DNA of 64,000 nucleotides from Amycolatopsis dendrobii (GTDB lineage: Bacteria; Actinomycetota; Actinomycetes; Mycobacteriales; Pseudonocardiaceae). A program made the translations under genes and the position numbers. This document shows, piece by piece, positions 25,904 through 34,655 of this stretch (its first letter is position 1; each line of letters begins with the position of its first letter). The DNA lies in contig NZ_JACGZW010000002.1 in NCBI RefSeq assembly GCF_014145675.1, forward strand, positions 434,001-498,000, read 5' to 3'. Under the pieces are notes generated by a model, which searched no databases, was not told the DNA's origin, and saw nothing but the letters and a program-made list of their open reading frames with translations.

Positions 25904-27223
25904 ATGGCGCAGACGGCGGTAGAGATCGCTCGCGGAGTGCGGGCAGGAGAGCTGGACCCGGTCCAGGTGACCGAGGAAGCCCTCGCCCGGATCGCTGCGG
26001 CGGACGGCGTCGTCGGCGCTTTCCGCCGAGTGCGCTCCGCCGAGGCCCGAGCCGAAGCCGCCGAAGTCGCGGCCCGCCCGGACCTGGCTTCGCTGCCCTT
26101 GGCCGGCGTCCCCGTCGCGGTCAAAGACGTCACCGAGGTCACCGGCGAATACCTGGGCTGGGGCTCTGAAGCAGGCCCTCGCGCCCTCGCGGACGCCGAC
26201 GGCCTGATCGCCGCCCGCCTGCGCGCAGCCGGCGCGGTCATCGTCGGCCTGACCCGCGTGCCGGAGCTGTGCATCTTCCCGACCAGCGACGACCCCGCCG
26301 GAATCGCCCGCAACCCCCGTAACCCGACCTTCACCGCAGGCGGTTCCTCCGGCGGCAGCGCGGCCGCGGTAGCCGCAGGCCTGGTCCCCATCGCGCACGG
26401 CACCGATGGCTTGGGATCCATCCGGCTGCCCGCCGGAATGTGCGGAATCGTCGGCCTGAAACCCGGCCGCGACGTGGTCCGCGAAGAAACCCCAGGCTGG
26501 TTCGGCCTCTCCACCCACGGCCCCCTGACCACGACGGTCGCCGACGCCGCCCTCCTGATGTCCGTCCTGGCCGACCGCCCGGAATGGGCCACCCCGGAGA
26601 CGCCCGGTCCGCTGCGGATCGCGACCTCGACCCAGGTCCCCTTCACTCGATCCCCCCTGCCGCGCCCGCTTCGCGCCGCCGTCGACCAGGCAGCCACACT
26701 CCTTTCCGTTCGCCATTCGGTCTCGCCCGCGACGCCCGCCTACCCCCTCCGCGCACTGGGCGGCCTGCTCGCCCGCTGGTTCGCCGGCCCCGCCGAACAA
26801 GCCGCCGGCGCCTTCGACCTGTCGCGTCTCCAGCCCCGCACGCGAACTCACGTCCGCCTAGGCCGCCTGACGTCGCGCCTGGTCACCGACCGAGCCCGCG
26901 ACGAATGGCAGACAATCGCGGCGCGGTTCTTCGAGTCGCACGACGTGCTGGTGACTCCGACACTGGCGACGCTCCCGCTGAAAGCCCGCCGCTGGCACCG
27001 GAAATCCTGGCTGGCGAACGCGATTCCGTCCTCCCGGGTGGCCGCTTTTACCGGCCCGTGGAACCTTGCCGGATACCCGGCACTGTCGGTCCCGGTCGGC
27101 CGCCACCCCGTTCACGACCTGGCGACCTGCGTACAACTGGTGGCCCGCCCCGGTGGCGAGCCGGTCCTGCTGGGGTTGGCGGCGGAACTGGAATCAGCGA
27201 ACCCCTGGCCTCAGACGGTCTAG
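25904..27223 (+). CDS. Amidase signature family hydrolase
   Basis: A 439-residue amidase-signature enzyme with the Ser-cisSer-Lys triad: Lys74 in VPVAVKDVTEV, Ser148/149 in GGSSGGSAA, and Ser172 in LGSIRLPAG. It hydrolyses a carboxylic amide, possibly an indole acetamide, aryl amide or similar; the C-terminal Glu/Gln-specific features of GatA are absent, and no gatB/gatC are nearby, so a tRNA amidotransferase role is unlikely. It starts 12 bp after the LuxR gene and could be on the same transcript. Confidence 0.9.
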   Translation: MAQTAVEIARGVRAGELDPVQVTEEALARIAAADGVVGAFRRVRSAEARAEAAEVAARPDLASLPLAGVPVAVKDVTEVTGEYLGWGSEAGPRALADADGLIAARLRAAGAVIVGLTRVPELCIFPTSDDPAGIARNPRNPTFTAGGSSGGSAAAVAAGLVPIAHGTDGLGSIRLPAGMCGIVGLKPGRDVVREETPGWFGLSTHGPLTTTVADAALLMSVLADRPEWATPETPGPLRIATSTQVPFTRSPLPRPLRAAVDQAATLLSVRHSVSPATPAYPLRALGGLLARWFAGPAEQAAGAFDLSRLQPRTRTHVRLGRLTSRLVTDRARDEWQTIAARFFESHDVLVTPTLATLPLKARRWHRKSWLANAIPSSRVAAFTGPWNLAGYPALSVPVGRHPVHDLATCVQLVARPGGEPVLLGLAAELESANPWPQTV

Positions 27224-27235
27224 GCCACCTGCGGC

Positions 27236-27274
27236 CCGTGAGGGAAGCAGAGTCCCTGAAGGTCGCCCTCACGG
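27236..27274 (+). terminator. Hairpin after the amidase gene
   Basis: A perfect 9-bp inverted repeat, CCGTGAGGG ... CCCTCACGG, begins 13 bp after the amidase stop. There is no T-run, so termination is inferred from position. Sequences of this type look like recurring intergenic elements of the genus, which I cannot check here. Confidence 0.5.
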
Positions 27275-27397
27275 ACTTGGCCGGGGCGTACGCGGCGGGC
27301 CGCGACTGCTGACGCGCACCGCGAATCCCTGAGGGCGGGCCAGCTTCGCGCGGTGGTCCGTCCTTCCCCGCTGCGGGTGAAAGGCCTGCTCGGATAA

Positions 27398-27446
27398 CCG
27401 CAGTAAGCCCGCCACCCCGTTGTCCGGACTGGCGGGCTTACTGCGG
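27398..27446. terminator. Long perfect hairpin between convergent genes
   Basis: A 17-bp perfect inverted repeat (CCGCAGTAAGCCCGCCA and its complement) with a 15-base loop sits 9 bp beyond the DivIVA-like stop, between two convergent genes. It can act on both strands. No T-run. Confidence 0.7.
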
Positions 27447-27454
27447 ATTGTGGA

Positions 27455-28603
27455 TCAGCTGCTGGGCTTGCCCGCCGCCTGCGGCTGGGACTTCGCACCG
27501 TTCGCCGTCGAACCGTTCCCGTTCTTCGCGCCGTTTCCAGCCGCGCTTTCCGCCGCCCCGCCACTCGCGGACGAGCCGTTCCCGGTCGTGGCCTTGGCAC
27601 CCGAACCGTTCCCGCTCTTCGGCTTGGGCGACGGCGCGGCCTTCGTCTCGACCGGCCCCGGCGACGGGTCCGGCTTCGCCGGGTCATCGCCACCGACCAG
27701 CTTCGAGGCGGCGGGCAGCACCGATTCCGACGGCAGTGCCGTCAGCAAGCTCTCGCTGCGCCCGAGGACCTCGTCCGCCATCGCCAGGTTCTTGCGGGCC
27801 TGTTCGCGGATCTCGGCGAGCCGCTCGACCTTGCGCGTCGCCGCGGTGGTGCGCTGGGCCGCCTGCGTGGTGGCCTCGTCGAGACGGCGCTTGGCCTCCG
27901 CCGTCGCCTCCTCGACGCGGCGAGTCGCCTCTGCGGTGGCTTCCGAGATGCGGCGCTCAGCCTGATTTTTGCTGGCCGTGCGCTGGTCGGCGATCATCTT
28001 TTCGTGCGCGGTGCGCTCGGCGGTGATCTTCGCGTCGAAGTCGCGTTCGATCTTGCGGCGCTTGCGCTCGGCTTCGTTGTCGAGGAGTTCCCGGCGCTGT
28101 GCCGCCTCGACCGTCAGCCGCTGCACTTCGGCGCGGGTTTCCTTCAGCGCGGCCTCGTGCTCCGAGTGCAGCGCTTCGGCCTGCTTGTCCAGTTCCTCGA
28201 CCAGGCGGTGGTACCGCTCGCGCAGCTTCGTGGACGCCTCGGTGGACGACGCCCAGTGCTTCTCGGCCGCCACCTGCGCGCGCTTGGTGATCTCCTCGGC
28301 CCGCGCGTTCGCGAGCGTGACAGTGCGCTGCATCCGCTCGTCCAGGTCCTCGAGCCGCTCCGGCGGCTTCATCAGTTCCTCGACCCGCGACTGCAGCTTC
28401 GACACCTCGCCGCGCGCCGTCTCGAGTTCGCGCGACAGCGTGGCGACCTGGGCGGCCGCCGCGTCGCGGTCGGTGATCAGCCGGTGCAGCTGGCCTTCGA
28501 GGTGGTCGAGGTACTGCCGCACCTCGGTGCGGTCGAAGCCGCGCCAGGCTTCGGTGTACTCGCGCCGCAGCGGGAGGAGGCCGTTGTCTCGCTCGGGAAC
28601 CAT
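27455..28603 (-). CDS. DivIVA-like coiled-coil protein
   Basis: A 382-residue protein. The start (LLPLRREYTEAWRGFDRTEVRQYLDHLE) has the DivIVA/Wag31 pattern in which the first residues touch the membrane. Residues 30-260 are almost pure coiled coil rich in Glu, Arg and Ala. The last 80 residues are a low-complexity Gly/Ser/Asn/Ala/Lys tail (GNGSGAKATTGNGSS). Likely a polar-growth or septum scaffold protein or a homologous cytoskeletal element. The ATG at 28603 is preferred over a GTG two codons earlier. Codon order and the tail suggest it is not the main DivIVA, which is usually near ftsZ. Confidence 0.82.
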   Translation of the reverse strand: MVPERDNGLLPLRREYTEAWRGFDRTEVRQYLDHLEGQLHRLITDRDAAAAQVATLSRELETARGEVSKLQSRVEELMKPPERLEDLDERMQRTVTLANARAEEITKRAQVAAEKHWASSTEASTKLRERYHRLVEELDKQAEALHSEHEAALKETRAEVQRLTVEAAQRRELLDNEAERKRRKIERDFDAKITAERTAHEKMIADQRTASKNQAERRISEATAEATRRVEEATAEAKRRLDEATTQAAQRTTAATRKVERLAEIREQARKNLAMADEVLGRSESLLTALPSESVLPAASKLVGGDDPAKPDPSPGPVETKAAPSPKPKSGNGSGAKATTGNGSSASGGAAESAAGNGAKNGNGSTANGAKSQPQAAGKPSS

Positions 28604-28723
28604 GCCCACGACCGTACCCGCGCACCTGGCGTGCGTGCCGCCAGGAGTGGTGAATCACCGCCCCGGGTCGATTCTTCGTGGCGATCTCGCCTGAACGGCC
28701 TCACCCGCCGCGCCGAGCCGTCA

Positions 28724-30715
28724 CTACCAGTGGAACCCGCGCGACAGCCGGGCCAGCGCCATCGCCGCGCGGGACAGGTGTTTCTCGCCCCTTCCGATCT
28801 TCAGTTTCCCGCTGCCGCCCGCCGCCGCGGAGTCCGGGAAGATCCGGAAACCCTGGTACGCGATCGCGTCGGTCAGCCCGGGCGCGAGCGTGTAGGTCAG
28901 CCCGATCGCCTGGCCCGCCGGGGTGCCGATGTGCTTCGGACGCTGGACCAGCGCTTTCAGCACCATGTCCGCCGCCTGCTCCGGCGATTTCGTGGGGAAG
29001 GCGTCGTAGATCTTCGTCGGCCGGATCATCGGCGTGCGCACGAGCGGCATGTGGATGGTGGTGAAGGTGATCCCGTCGCCGTGCGTTTCGGTCGCCGCGA
29101 TCCGGGAGAAGTAGTCCAGCGCGGCCTTCGACGCGGCATAGGCGGAAAAGCGCGGCGCGATTCCCTGCACGCCGATCGAGGAAACGTTCACGATGTGCCC
29201 GAATTTCCGCTCCGACATGTGCGGGAGGACCGCCAGGATCAGCCGCACCGCGCCGAAGTAGTTGATCGCCATCGCGCGCTCGTAGTCGTGCATCCGGTCG
29301 TACGACAGCTTGATCGACCGCCGGATCGACCGGCCGGCGTTGTTCACGAGCATGTCGATCCGGCCGTGTTCGGACAGCATCGCGTCCACGGCCTTGCGCA
29401 CCGAATCCTCGTCGGTGAGGTCCGCCGGGTAGACCGACGCGGTGCCGCCCGCCGCGATGATCTCGTCGCGCACCTCTTCCAGTTCGTGCTGCCGCCGCGC
29501 GACCAGCAGCGGCACCCCGCCCGCCGCGGCGACCTTCAGCGCGGTCGCCCTGCCGATGCCCGACGACGCGCCGGTGATGATCACCCGGCGGCCGTCCAGT
29601 TCGCCGCGCGGACCGTGCTTGCGCGCGCGGAACGGGTCGAGGTGTTCGCGCCAGTAGCGCCACAGCGTCGAGGCGTATTCCTCGAGTCGCGGCACCTCGA
29701 CGCCGCTTCCGGCCAGCGCCTTGCGCGTCTCCGCGGACGCGAACACCGACGGGAAAGCCATCGTTTCCAGCAGTACCGGCGGGATGCCGAGCCGTTCCAG
29801 CACCGCGTCGCGGGCGATGGTGAATCCGGGAATGTGCTCGCTGAGCTTGACCAGCCCGACGATTCCCTTCGACACCTTGTCGCCGAGTTGCACGGTGATC
29901 GTCGGCGCCCCGGCGGCGCGGGCGAACGCGTTGTAGACCGACACCACCGGCTGCGGTTCGGGGTTCACGAGGTGGAAAGCGCGCCCGTCGAGCCCCGGCG
30001 TGGCGACCAGCTCCAGCATGGCCTTCGCGACGTAGTCGACCGGAACCACGTTGGTGTCGCCCAGATCCGGGCCCGCGGTCGGGAGGTCGGGCAGCCCGGC
30101 GAGCCTGCTGATCGCGGGGAAGAGGTAGTACGGACCGTCGATCTTGTCCATCTCGCCGGTCTGCGAATCGCCGACCACGACCGCGGGCCGGTACACCCGC
30201 CACGGCACCTCGTGCTGGTCCCGGACGAGTTTCTCGGCCTCGAATTTGGTGCGGTGATACGGCGTGATCAGCCGCTGTCCCACGTCGAACATGTCCTCGG
30301 TGAACAGTCCTTCGTGGTCGCCCGCGACGGCGACCGACGAGACGTGGTGCAGGCACCCGGCGTTCAGGTCCGCGGCGAGGTCGATGACGTTCTGCGTACC
30401 GTCCACATTGGCCCGGATGCTGGTTTCGTCGTCGGCGGTGATGTCGTAGAGCGCGGCGAGGTGGATGACGTGGTCGACGCCGCGCAGCGCCTCCCGGTCC
30501 GCTTCGGACACTCCCATCAGCGGTTCGCCGAGGTCGCCGGTCACGAGCGTCACGCGGTCCGGATGCGGCCATCCGTCGACGAGCGCGGCCAGCTTCTCCC
30601 GCGACGACGCGCGCACCACCAGCGCGACCCGTTCCACGTCCGGCCGGGTGAGCAGCTGCCGGGTGACCTGGCGCCCGATCAACCCGGTCGCGCCTGTCAC
30701 CAAGAACGTCGCCAT
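28724..30715 (-). CDS. Two-domain fatty acyl-CoA reductase (AcrA1 type)
   Basis: A 663-residue protein made of two short-chain dehydrogenase units. Unit 1 has GATGLIG (8-14) and YHRTK (153-157), as in extended NAD-binding acyl-CoA/carboxylate reductase domains. Unit 2 is a classical SDR: TGASSGIG (381-388), NNAG (458-461), Ser512-513 and YAASK (526-530). Mycobacterial AcrA1 (Rv3391) is the same size and layout, so the enzyme probably reduces long-chain acyl-CoA to fatty alcohol for wax or lipid synthesis. ATGs at 30721 and 30715 are both possible; GGAGG is nine bases from the second. An inverted repeat upstream (30803-30818) may be its operator. Confidence 0.88.
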   Translation of the reverse strand: MATFLVTGATGLIGRQVTRQLLTRPDVERVALVVRASSREKLAALVDGWPHPDRVTLVTGDLGEPLMGVSEADREALRGVDHVIHLAALYDITADDETSIRANVDGTQNVIDLAADLNAGCLHHVSSVAVAGDHEGLFTEDMFDVGQRLITPYHRTKFEAEKLVRDQHEVPWRVYRPAVVVGDSQTGEMDKIDGPYYLFPAISRLAGLPDLPTAGPDLGDTNVVPVDYVAKAMLELVATPGLDGRAFHLVNPEPQPVVSVYNAFARAAGAPTITVQLGDKVSKGIVGLVKLSEHIPGFTIARDAVLERLGIPPVLLETMAFPSVFASAETRKALAGSGVEVPRLEEYASTLWRYWREHLDPFRARKHGPRGELDGRRVIITGASSGIGRATALKVAAAGGVPLLVARRQHELEEVRDEIIAAGGTASVYPADLTDEDSVRKAVDAMLSEHGRIDMLVNNAGRSIRRSIKLSYDRMHDYERAMAINYFGAVRLILAVLPHMSERKFGHIVNVSSIGVQGIAPRFSAYAASKAALDYFSRIAATETHGDGITFTTIHMPLVRTPMIRPTKIYDAFPTKSPEQAADMVLKALVQRPKHIGTPAGQAIGLTYTLAPGLTDAIAYQGFRIFPDSAAAGGSGKLKIGRGEKHLSRAAMALARLSRGFHW

Positions 30716-30802
30716 CTCCATCACCCTCCGCCGTGCCGCCGCCTGGACCCATGGGCATTCTGCTGCATGGACGCCGCCCTGACCACAACGCGGCAGGGTG
30801 AG

Positions 30803-30818
30803 GTTACTCGCAAGTAAC
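30803..30818. promoter_or_regulatory. Perfect palindrome upstream of the acyl-CoA reductase
   Basis: GTTACT-CGCA-AGTAAC is a perfect 6-4-6 inverted repeat about 85 bp before the reductase start. TTACT...AGTAA-type sites are usual for TetR-family repressors of lipid genes. No TetR gene is in view, so the regulator is unknown. Confidence 0.55.
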
Positions 30819-30895
30819 TTAGCGGCGGAACGGGGTCCCGCAGGTGGCGGCGGATTTCCGCGAACGACGGGCCGGTCAGAAACTGCGCGAACGGA

Positions 30896-30927
30896 CCCCT
30901 CGCGCGGTTTCAGCGGGCCGCGAGGGG
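30896..30927 (-). terminator. Hairpin downstream of the sortase gene
   Basis: CCCCTCGCG ... CGCGAGGGG, a 9-bp perfect stem with a 14-base loop, in the 390-bp gap between the sortase stop and the reductase start. It has no T-run. The rest of this gap has no gene that I can support. Confidence 0.45.
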
Positions 30928-31109
30928 ACCCCTCACTCCTGATCCGGCACCGGAAGCGCGGTCAACGATCCGTGAGAGCCGCGGAAATCGGATTCAATGC
31001 CAGGAACTTGAGCCCGTGTCGCGGGAGCGTCGCGCGGTGCGCTCGCCCGGTCCGGCGGTCACCTCAAGCGTCTCTTGCTCACGGACAGGAAGATCTCCGG
31101 CATCGCTCC

Positions 31110-31817
31110 TTATGCCGGGTCGGCGATCACGACGCGGTTCTCCTCATACCCGTCGCTCCCGCCGATCCAGCGCCCACCGCAGGTCACCAGGACCACTCGA
31201 TGCGGACCGGCCTGCCCGAAGAGGTCGTCGGCGCGGCTCGGCAGATCGTTCTTGTGCACGGTGACCAGCTGCGAAATCCGGTACCGGCTCGTCTTGCCCG
31301 CGCGGTCCACGATCGTCACCACGCCGCCGATGCGCTCGCTCCACAATTCCGAGAACGGCCCGGTCGCGCCGCGCCAGTTCACGTGGCCCGCGAACACGCT
31401 GGCGCCGCTGACCGCTTCCAAATCCGCGCCCCACCACGCCGCCTGTCCGATGTCCGACGGCACCGGAAGCGTGTTGCCCGGCCCGAGGTCCTGGCGCACC
31501 ATCGCCGCGGTCCCGCCGCCGGGCAGCCGGATCGTGCCCGGCGCCTGCGGTCCCGGTTCCGGAGCTTGCCGATGCTCCGCGGGCGCGGCCGGCGGTGCGG
31601 CCGCGGAACTGCTCGGCGGTGCCGCCGAACTGCTCGACGGCGGCGCGGGAGCCAGCTGCTGCGGGGAAGCGGCCGGAACGGCGGCGGCGACCGGGGACGC
31701 GCTCCCGGCCACCACCGTCGTCGGCGGCGAACTGATCACGACCGTCGCGAGTTCCACTGCCAGCACGCTTGCCGCGCCGAGCACGAACCCGCCGACCAGC
31801 CGTCCTTTTCCGGTCAT
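31110..31817 (-). CDS. Class F-like sortase
   Basis: A 235-residue protein with one N-terminal membrane helix (about 8-30), a Ser/Pro/Ala-rich stalk (40-90) and a sortase domain. Catalytic residues are His145 (FAGHVNW), Cys213 (VTCGG) and Arg228 (ENRVVIA). Class F sortases of actinobacteria lack the extra beta-hairpins of other classes and many have unknown substrates. A 19-bp gap separates it from the surface protein gene upstream on the same strand, so a substrate relationship is likely. AAGGAC precedes the ATG. Confidence 0.9.
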   Translation of the reverse strand: MTGKGRLVGGFVLGAASVLAVELATVVISSPPTTVVAGSASPVAAAVPAASPQQLAPAPPSSSSAAPPSSSAAAPPAAPAEHRQAPEPGPQAPGTIRLPGGGTAAMVRQDLGPGNTLPVPSDIGQAAWWGADLEAVSGASVFAGHVNWRGATGPFSELWSERIGGVVTIVDRAGKTSRYRISQLVTVHKNDLPSRADDLFGQAGPHRVVLVTCGGRWIGGSDGYEENRVVIADPA

Positions 31818-31836
31818 CTGTCCTTGCTGCTTTCGC

Positions 31837-33327
31837 TTACCGCCGGGCCGACCGCCGAGCGGCGAACCCGACCAGCGCCGAACCGACGAGCACCAGCGCC
31901 GCGAGACCCGCGATGCCGCCCGTGGAGAAACTCGTCTCGACGGTGCCCTTGGCCATCGTCACCGGCAGGTCGCCGGCGGGAATCGCGTGCGGCACTTCGT
32001 TCGGCGTGTTGGCCACAGTCAGGGCAAGTGTGCCGCCCGGCGTCAGCGACCCGCACGCGGCGGGCGGGTTGTTCGGGTCGAACGCGTTGGTGTAGCCCGG
32101 CGGCGCGTTCACCTCGACCACGCAGACCTCCTGCGGGGCCAGCAGGTTCTCCACCGTCGCGGTCCCATTGTCGCCGCTGGTGGTGACCACGGCGGGCTGC
32201 CCGTCGGGCCCGGTGAGCGGCTTGCCGTCCTGGCTGGTGGCCGCGGTCTTGCGGTCCTTGCCGGTGACCCGCAGCGTCGCGCCGCCGATGCCCTTGCCGG
32301 TCTTGGCGTCGGTCTTGGTGACCTGCACCTTGCCCGGCTTCGCCACGGCGACGACGCCTTGTGCGGTCAGTCGCTTCTCGCCGCCGGTGCCGACGACGCT
32401 CTGGATGCCGTCCTTGGTGTTGACCGGGTTCTGCACGGTCGGCTTGTCGGCGGGCGCGGACAACGACGCGACGAGCTTCGGCTGGTCGCCAGTCGGCGTG
32501 ACCTTCGCCGTGACTGTGCCGTTCGCATCGGTCTTGATCGTCGTGTCCTTCTGCGCGGCCTGGGGCGCGGGGTTGCCGGAAGAGGAATCGGACGCCTTCT
32601 CCGCGTCTGCCTGCTTGTCTGCTTGGCCGACCGTCCCGTCGGTGGCGGTCAGCTTCACCGGAACGTCCGGAATGCCTTTGCCCTGGGAGTTCTTCACCGT
32701 GACCGTCCAGGTCGCGGGCTGGCCGAGGTGCTGATCGCCCTTCGGCGCGGTGACCGACGCGGTCCACGGACCGCGGTTCGCCTCGGCCTCGGCCTTCATC
32801 TTGGCCACGTCGTCCTTGGCGGCCGGGGTGAGTGCGTTGAGGTACTTCTGCTCGGGATAAGCCGCCTTGTCCGGGGGCGTGCCGAAGTCCGTGTCGCCGG
32901 GAGCGTGTGTCTTGGCAGTCCACGAGTGCAGCAGGTGGGCCAGCGCGGCGGCCTCGTCGTTGTTCGAGGTGTTGCCGTAGCGCAGCAACAGATACGAGAT
33001 GTTGCCCGCGACGTCGGGCTGGAGCTTTTCGCCCCACTTCGTCAGCAGCTCATCGCCTGGCTGGTACGCCTCGTCGCTGCCCGGCGCCTTCAGATGGAAC
33101 CGAACGCAGAACACGTTCTTGCCGCCCACCTTGTACGAGCCGAGCCAATCCTCGTAATCGGTGCCGCCCTCGTTGTGGACGATCGTCAGGCCGGGGCCCT
33201 TCACCGCGCCCGCGGCGGCGGCCGGGGTCGTCCCTAATGCGGTTACGGAGAGTGCGCCGAGCAGTGCGGTCGCGACCAGTCCGGTGGCCGCGCGCCAGCG
33301 AGCGCGCGGGCGTGAGATCCACCCCAT
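31837..33327 (-). CDS. Secreted prealbumin/Ig-like surface protein
   Basis: A 496-residue surface protein. A Sec signal (residues 1-39, TPAAAA) precedes a domain of about 140 residues with a Cys (NVFCVRF) and conserved Trp/Tyr pattern (LHSWTAKTHAPGD) resembling thioester-domain adhesins, though the partner Gln is not in the usual place. Next are a bacterial Ig-like region (about 185-300), a SpaA/prealbumin-like region (about 330-430) and a membrane anchor (about 462-485) with a RRSARR tail. The sequence LPVTMAKG lies about 20 residues before the anchor and resembles, but does not match, LPxTG. It is expressed first in an operon with the class F-like sortase. Confidence 0.85.
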   Translation of the reverse strand: MGWISRPRARWRAATGLVATALLGALSVTALGTTPAAAAGAVKGPGLTIVHNEGGTDYEDWLGSYKVGGKNVFCVRFHLKAPGSDEAYQPGDELLTKWGEKLQPDVAGNISYLLLRYGNTSNNDEAAALAHLLHSWTAKTHAPGDTDFGTPPDKAAYPEQKYLNALTPAAKDDVAKMKAEAEANRGPWTASVTAPKGDQHLGQPATWTVTVKNSQGKGIPDVPVKLTATDGTVGQADKQADAEKASDSSSGNPAPQAAQKDTTIKTDANGTVTAKVTPTGDQPKLVASLSAPADKPTVQNPVNTKDGIQSVVGTGGEKRLTAQGVVAVAKPGKVQVTKTDAKTGKGIGGATLRVTGKDRKTAATSQDGKPLTGPDGQPAVVTTSGDNGTATVENLLAPQEVCVVEVNAPPGYTNAFDPNNPPAACGSLTPGGTLALTVANTPNEVPHAIPAGDLPVTMAKGTVETSFSTGGIAGLAALVLVGSALVGFAARRSARR

Positions 33328-33647
33328 GGTGTGTTGGCTCCTTCGACGTGCCTGCCGACGCCTGAACGGCGTCCTCGCAGTTCACCTGATCGAACAACTC
33401 CCCGACACGCGTTCGGTCACTTCCCGGACACGCGATGTGAAGGTTCGCGGGTCACCATGGGGGTTGTCTAGAGACCATCGGGTGACCTGCGGTGAACGGT
33501 CGTGACCTTCATCGCCTACGGTGGCCGTAACGGGGGTCGCCCCACCCGTGCGGGTGATGAGTAAAATCGGCTTTACCCGAACGGGAACCAGCGAGCCGCC
33601 GCGGTCGTTGAACCCGATGCAAGGTGCCATAAAGTCCAGGAGGACAG
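33328..33647. other. Divergent promoter region
   Basis: About 320 bp between the surface-protein gene and the Bax-inhibitor-like gene. It holds an imperfect inverted repeat GGTCACC (33450-33456) and GGTGACC (33481-33487). No gene with a good ribosome binding site is visible. Confidence 0.4.
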
Positions 33648-34508
33648 GTGCGTTCCAGCAGCAACCCGGCGTTCCGCAATCTCCCGCGCGGCGCGGCCGC
33701 GACCGGGCAGTACGGGCCGAACGTCGGCTTCGACCAGCCCTACGGCCAGCCGCAGGGCCAAGGCGGCGTCCCGGGTTACGGCCCCGGCCAGATGGGCACC
33801 GCCTCCGCCGACCGTCCGATGACGGTCGACGACGTCGTCATCAAGACCGGCATGTCGCTCGGCGTCGCGCTCGTCGTCGGCGTGCTCACCGCGATCTGGG
33901 CGCAGTCCCAGCTCGTGCGCGACTCCCTCGGCAGGCTTTCGCCGAGCGGTCCGCTCCTCGGCGCGCTGATCGGCGGGCTCGTGGTGGGCCTCGTCGTGTC
34001 GCTGGTCATCATCTTCAAGCAGAAGCCGAGCGGTCCGCTCACGCTCGTCTACTCCGGTGCCGAAGGCCTGTTCCTCGGTGCGCTCAGCGGGTTGTTCGAG
34101 GTGTTCCTGCCGGGCATCGCCCTGCAGGCGCTCATCGGCACCGCGGGCGTGTTCGTCGCGATGCTGGTCGTCTACAAGACCGGCGCGGTGAAGGTCACGC
34201 CGAAGCTGACCAAGTGGATCGTCGGCGCGGTCGCCGGTGTGGCCATCCTGATGCTGGTCAACCTGGTCACCGCGGTGTTCTTCGGCTTCAACCCGCTGCG
34301 CGACGGCAGCCCGCTGGCCATCGTCTTCAGCCTGGTGGTCATCGGCATCGCCGCGTTCAGCTTCCTGCTCGACTTCGACCAGGCCGACAAGATGATCCGC
34401 GCCGGCATGCCGTCGAAGTGGGCCTGGTACGCCGCCTTCGGCCTGATGACCACGCTGGTGTGGCTCTACCTCGAGATCCTGCGTCTGCTGTCTTACCTGC
34501 GCGACTAA
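33648..34508 (+). CDS. Bax inhibitor-1/YccA family membrane protein
   Basis: A 286-residue protein starting RSSSNPAFRNL after a GTG with AGGAGG four bases upstream. The first 55 residues are Gly/Gln/Tyr-rich; about seven membrane helices follow (from MTVDDVVIKTGMSLGVAL on). The final helices match the UPF0005/Bax inhibitor-1 family, which are ion-leak or stress membrane proteins in bacteria. Single-gene unit, with an intrinsic terminator directly after the stop. Confidence 0.92.
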   Translation: MRSSSNPAFRNLPRGAAATGQYGPNVGFDQPYGQPQGQGGVPGYGPGQMGTASADRPMTVDDVVIKTGMSLGVALVVGVLTAIWAQSQLVRDSLGRLSPSGPLLGALIGGLVVGLVVSLVIIFKQKPSGPLTLVYSGAEGLFLGALSGLFEVFLPGIALQALIGTAGVFVAMLVVYKTGAVKVTPKLTKWIVGAVAGVAILMLVNLVTAVFFGFNPLRDGSPLAIVFSLVVIGIAAFSFLLDFDQADKMIRAGMPSKWAWYAAFGLMTTLVWLYLEILRLLSYLRD

Positions 34509-34533
34509 CCGTCGTACAGGTTTCCCGGGAAGG

Positions 34534-34570
34534 GGCGCTCCGCGTTACGCGGAGCGCCTTTTCTGTTTTT
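34534..34570 (+). terminator. Intrinsic terminator
   Basis: GGCGCTCCGCG-TTA-CGCGGAGCGCC followed by TTTTCTGTTTTT, 26 bp after the Bax-inhibitor stop. Perfect 11-bp stem, 3-base loop and T-rich tail. Confidence 0.92.
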
Positions 34571-34655
34571 CTGCTCCGAACCTCTGCGAGCCCCGGCGGC
34601 CGTCGTGTTGGATGTGCCCGGACGGAATCTTTCTTTCGGGTTTGCGAGGCATCAC

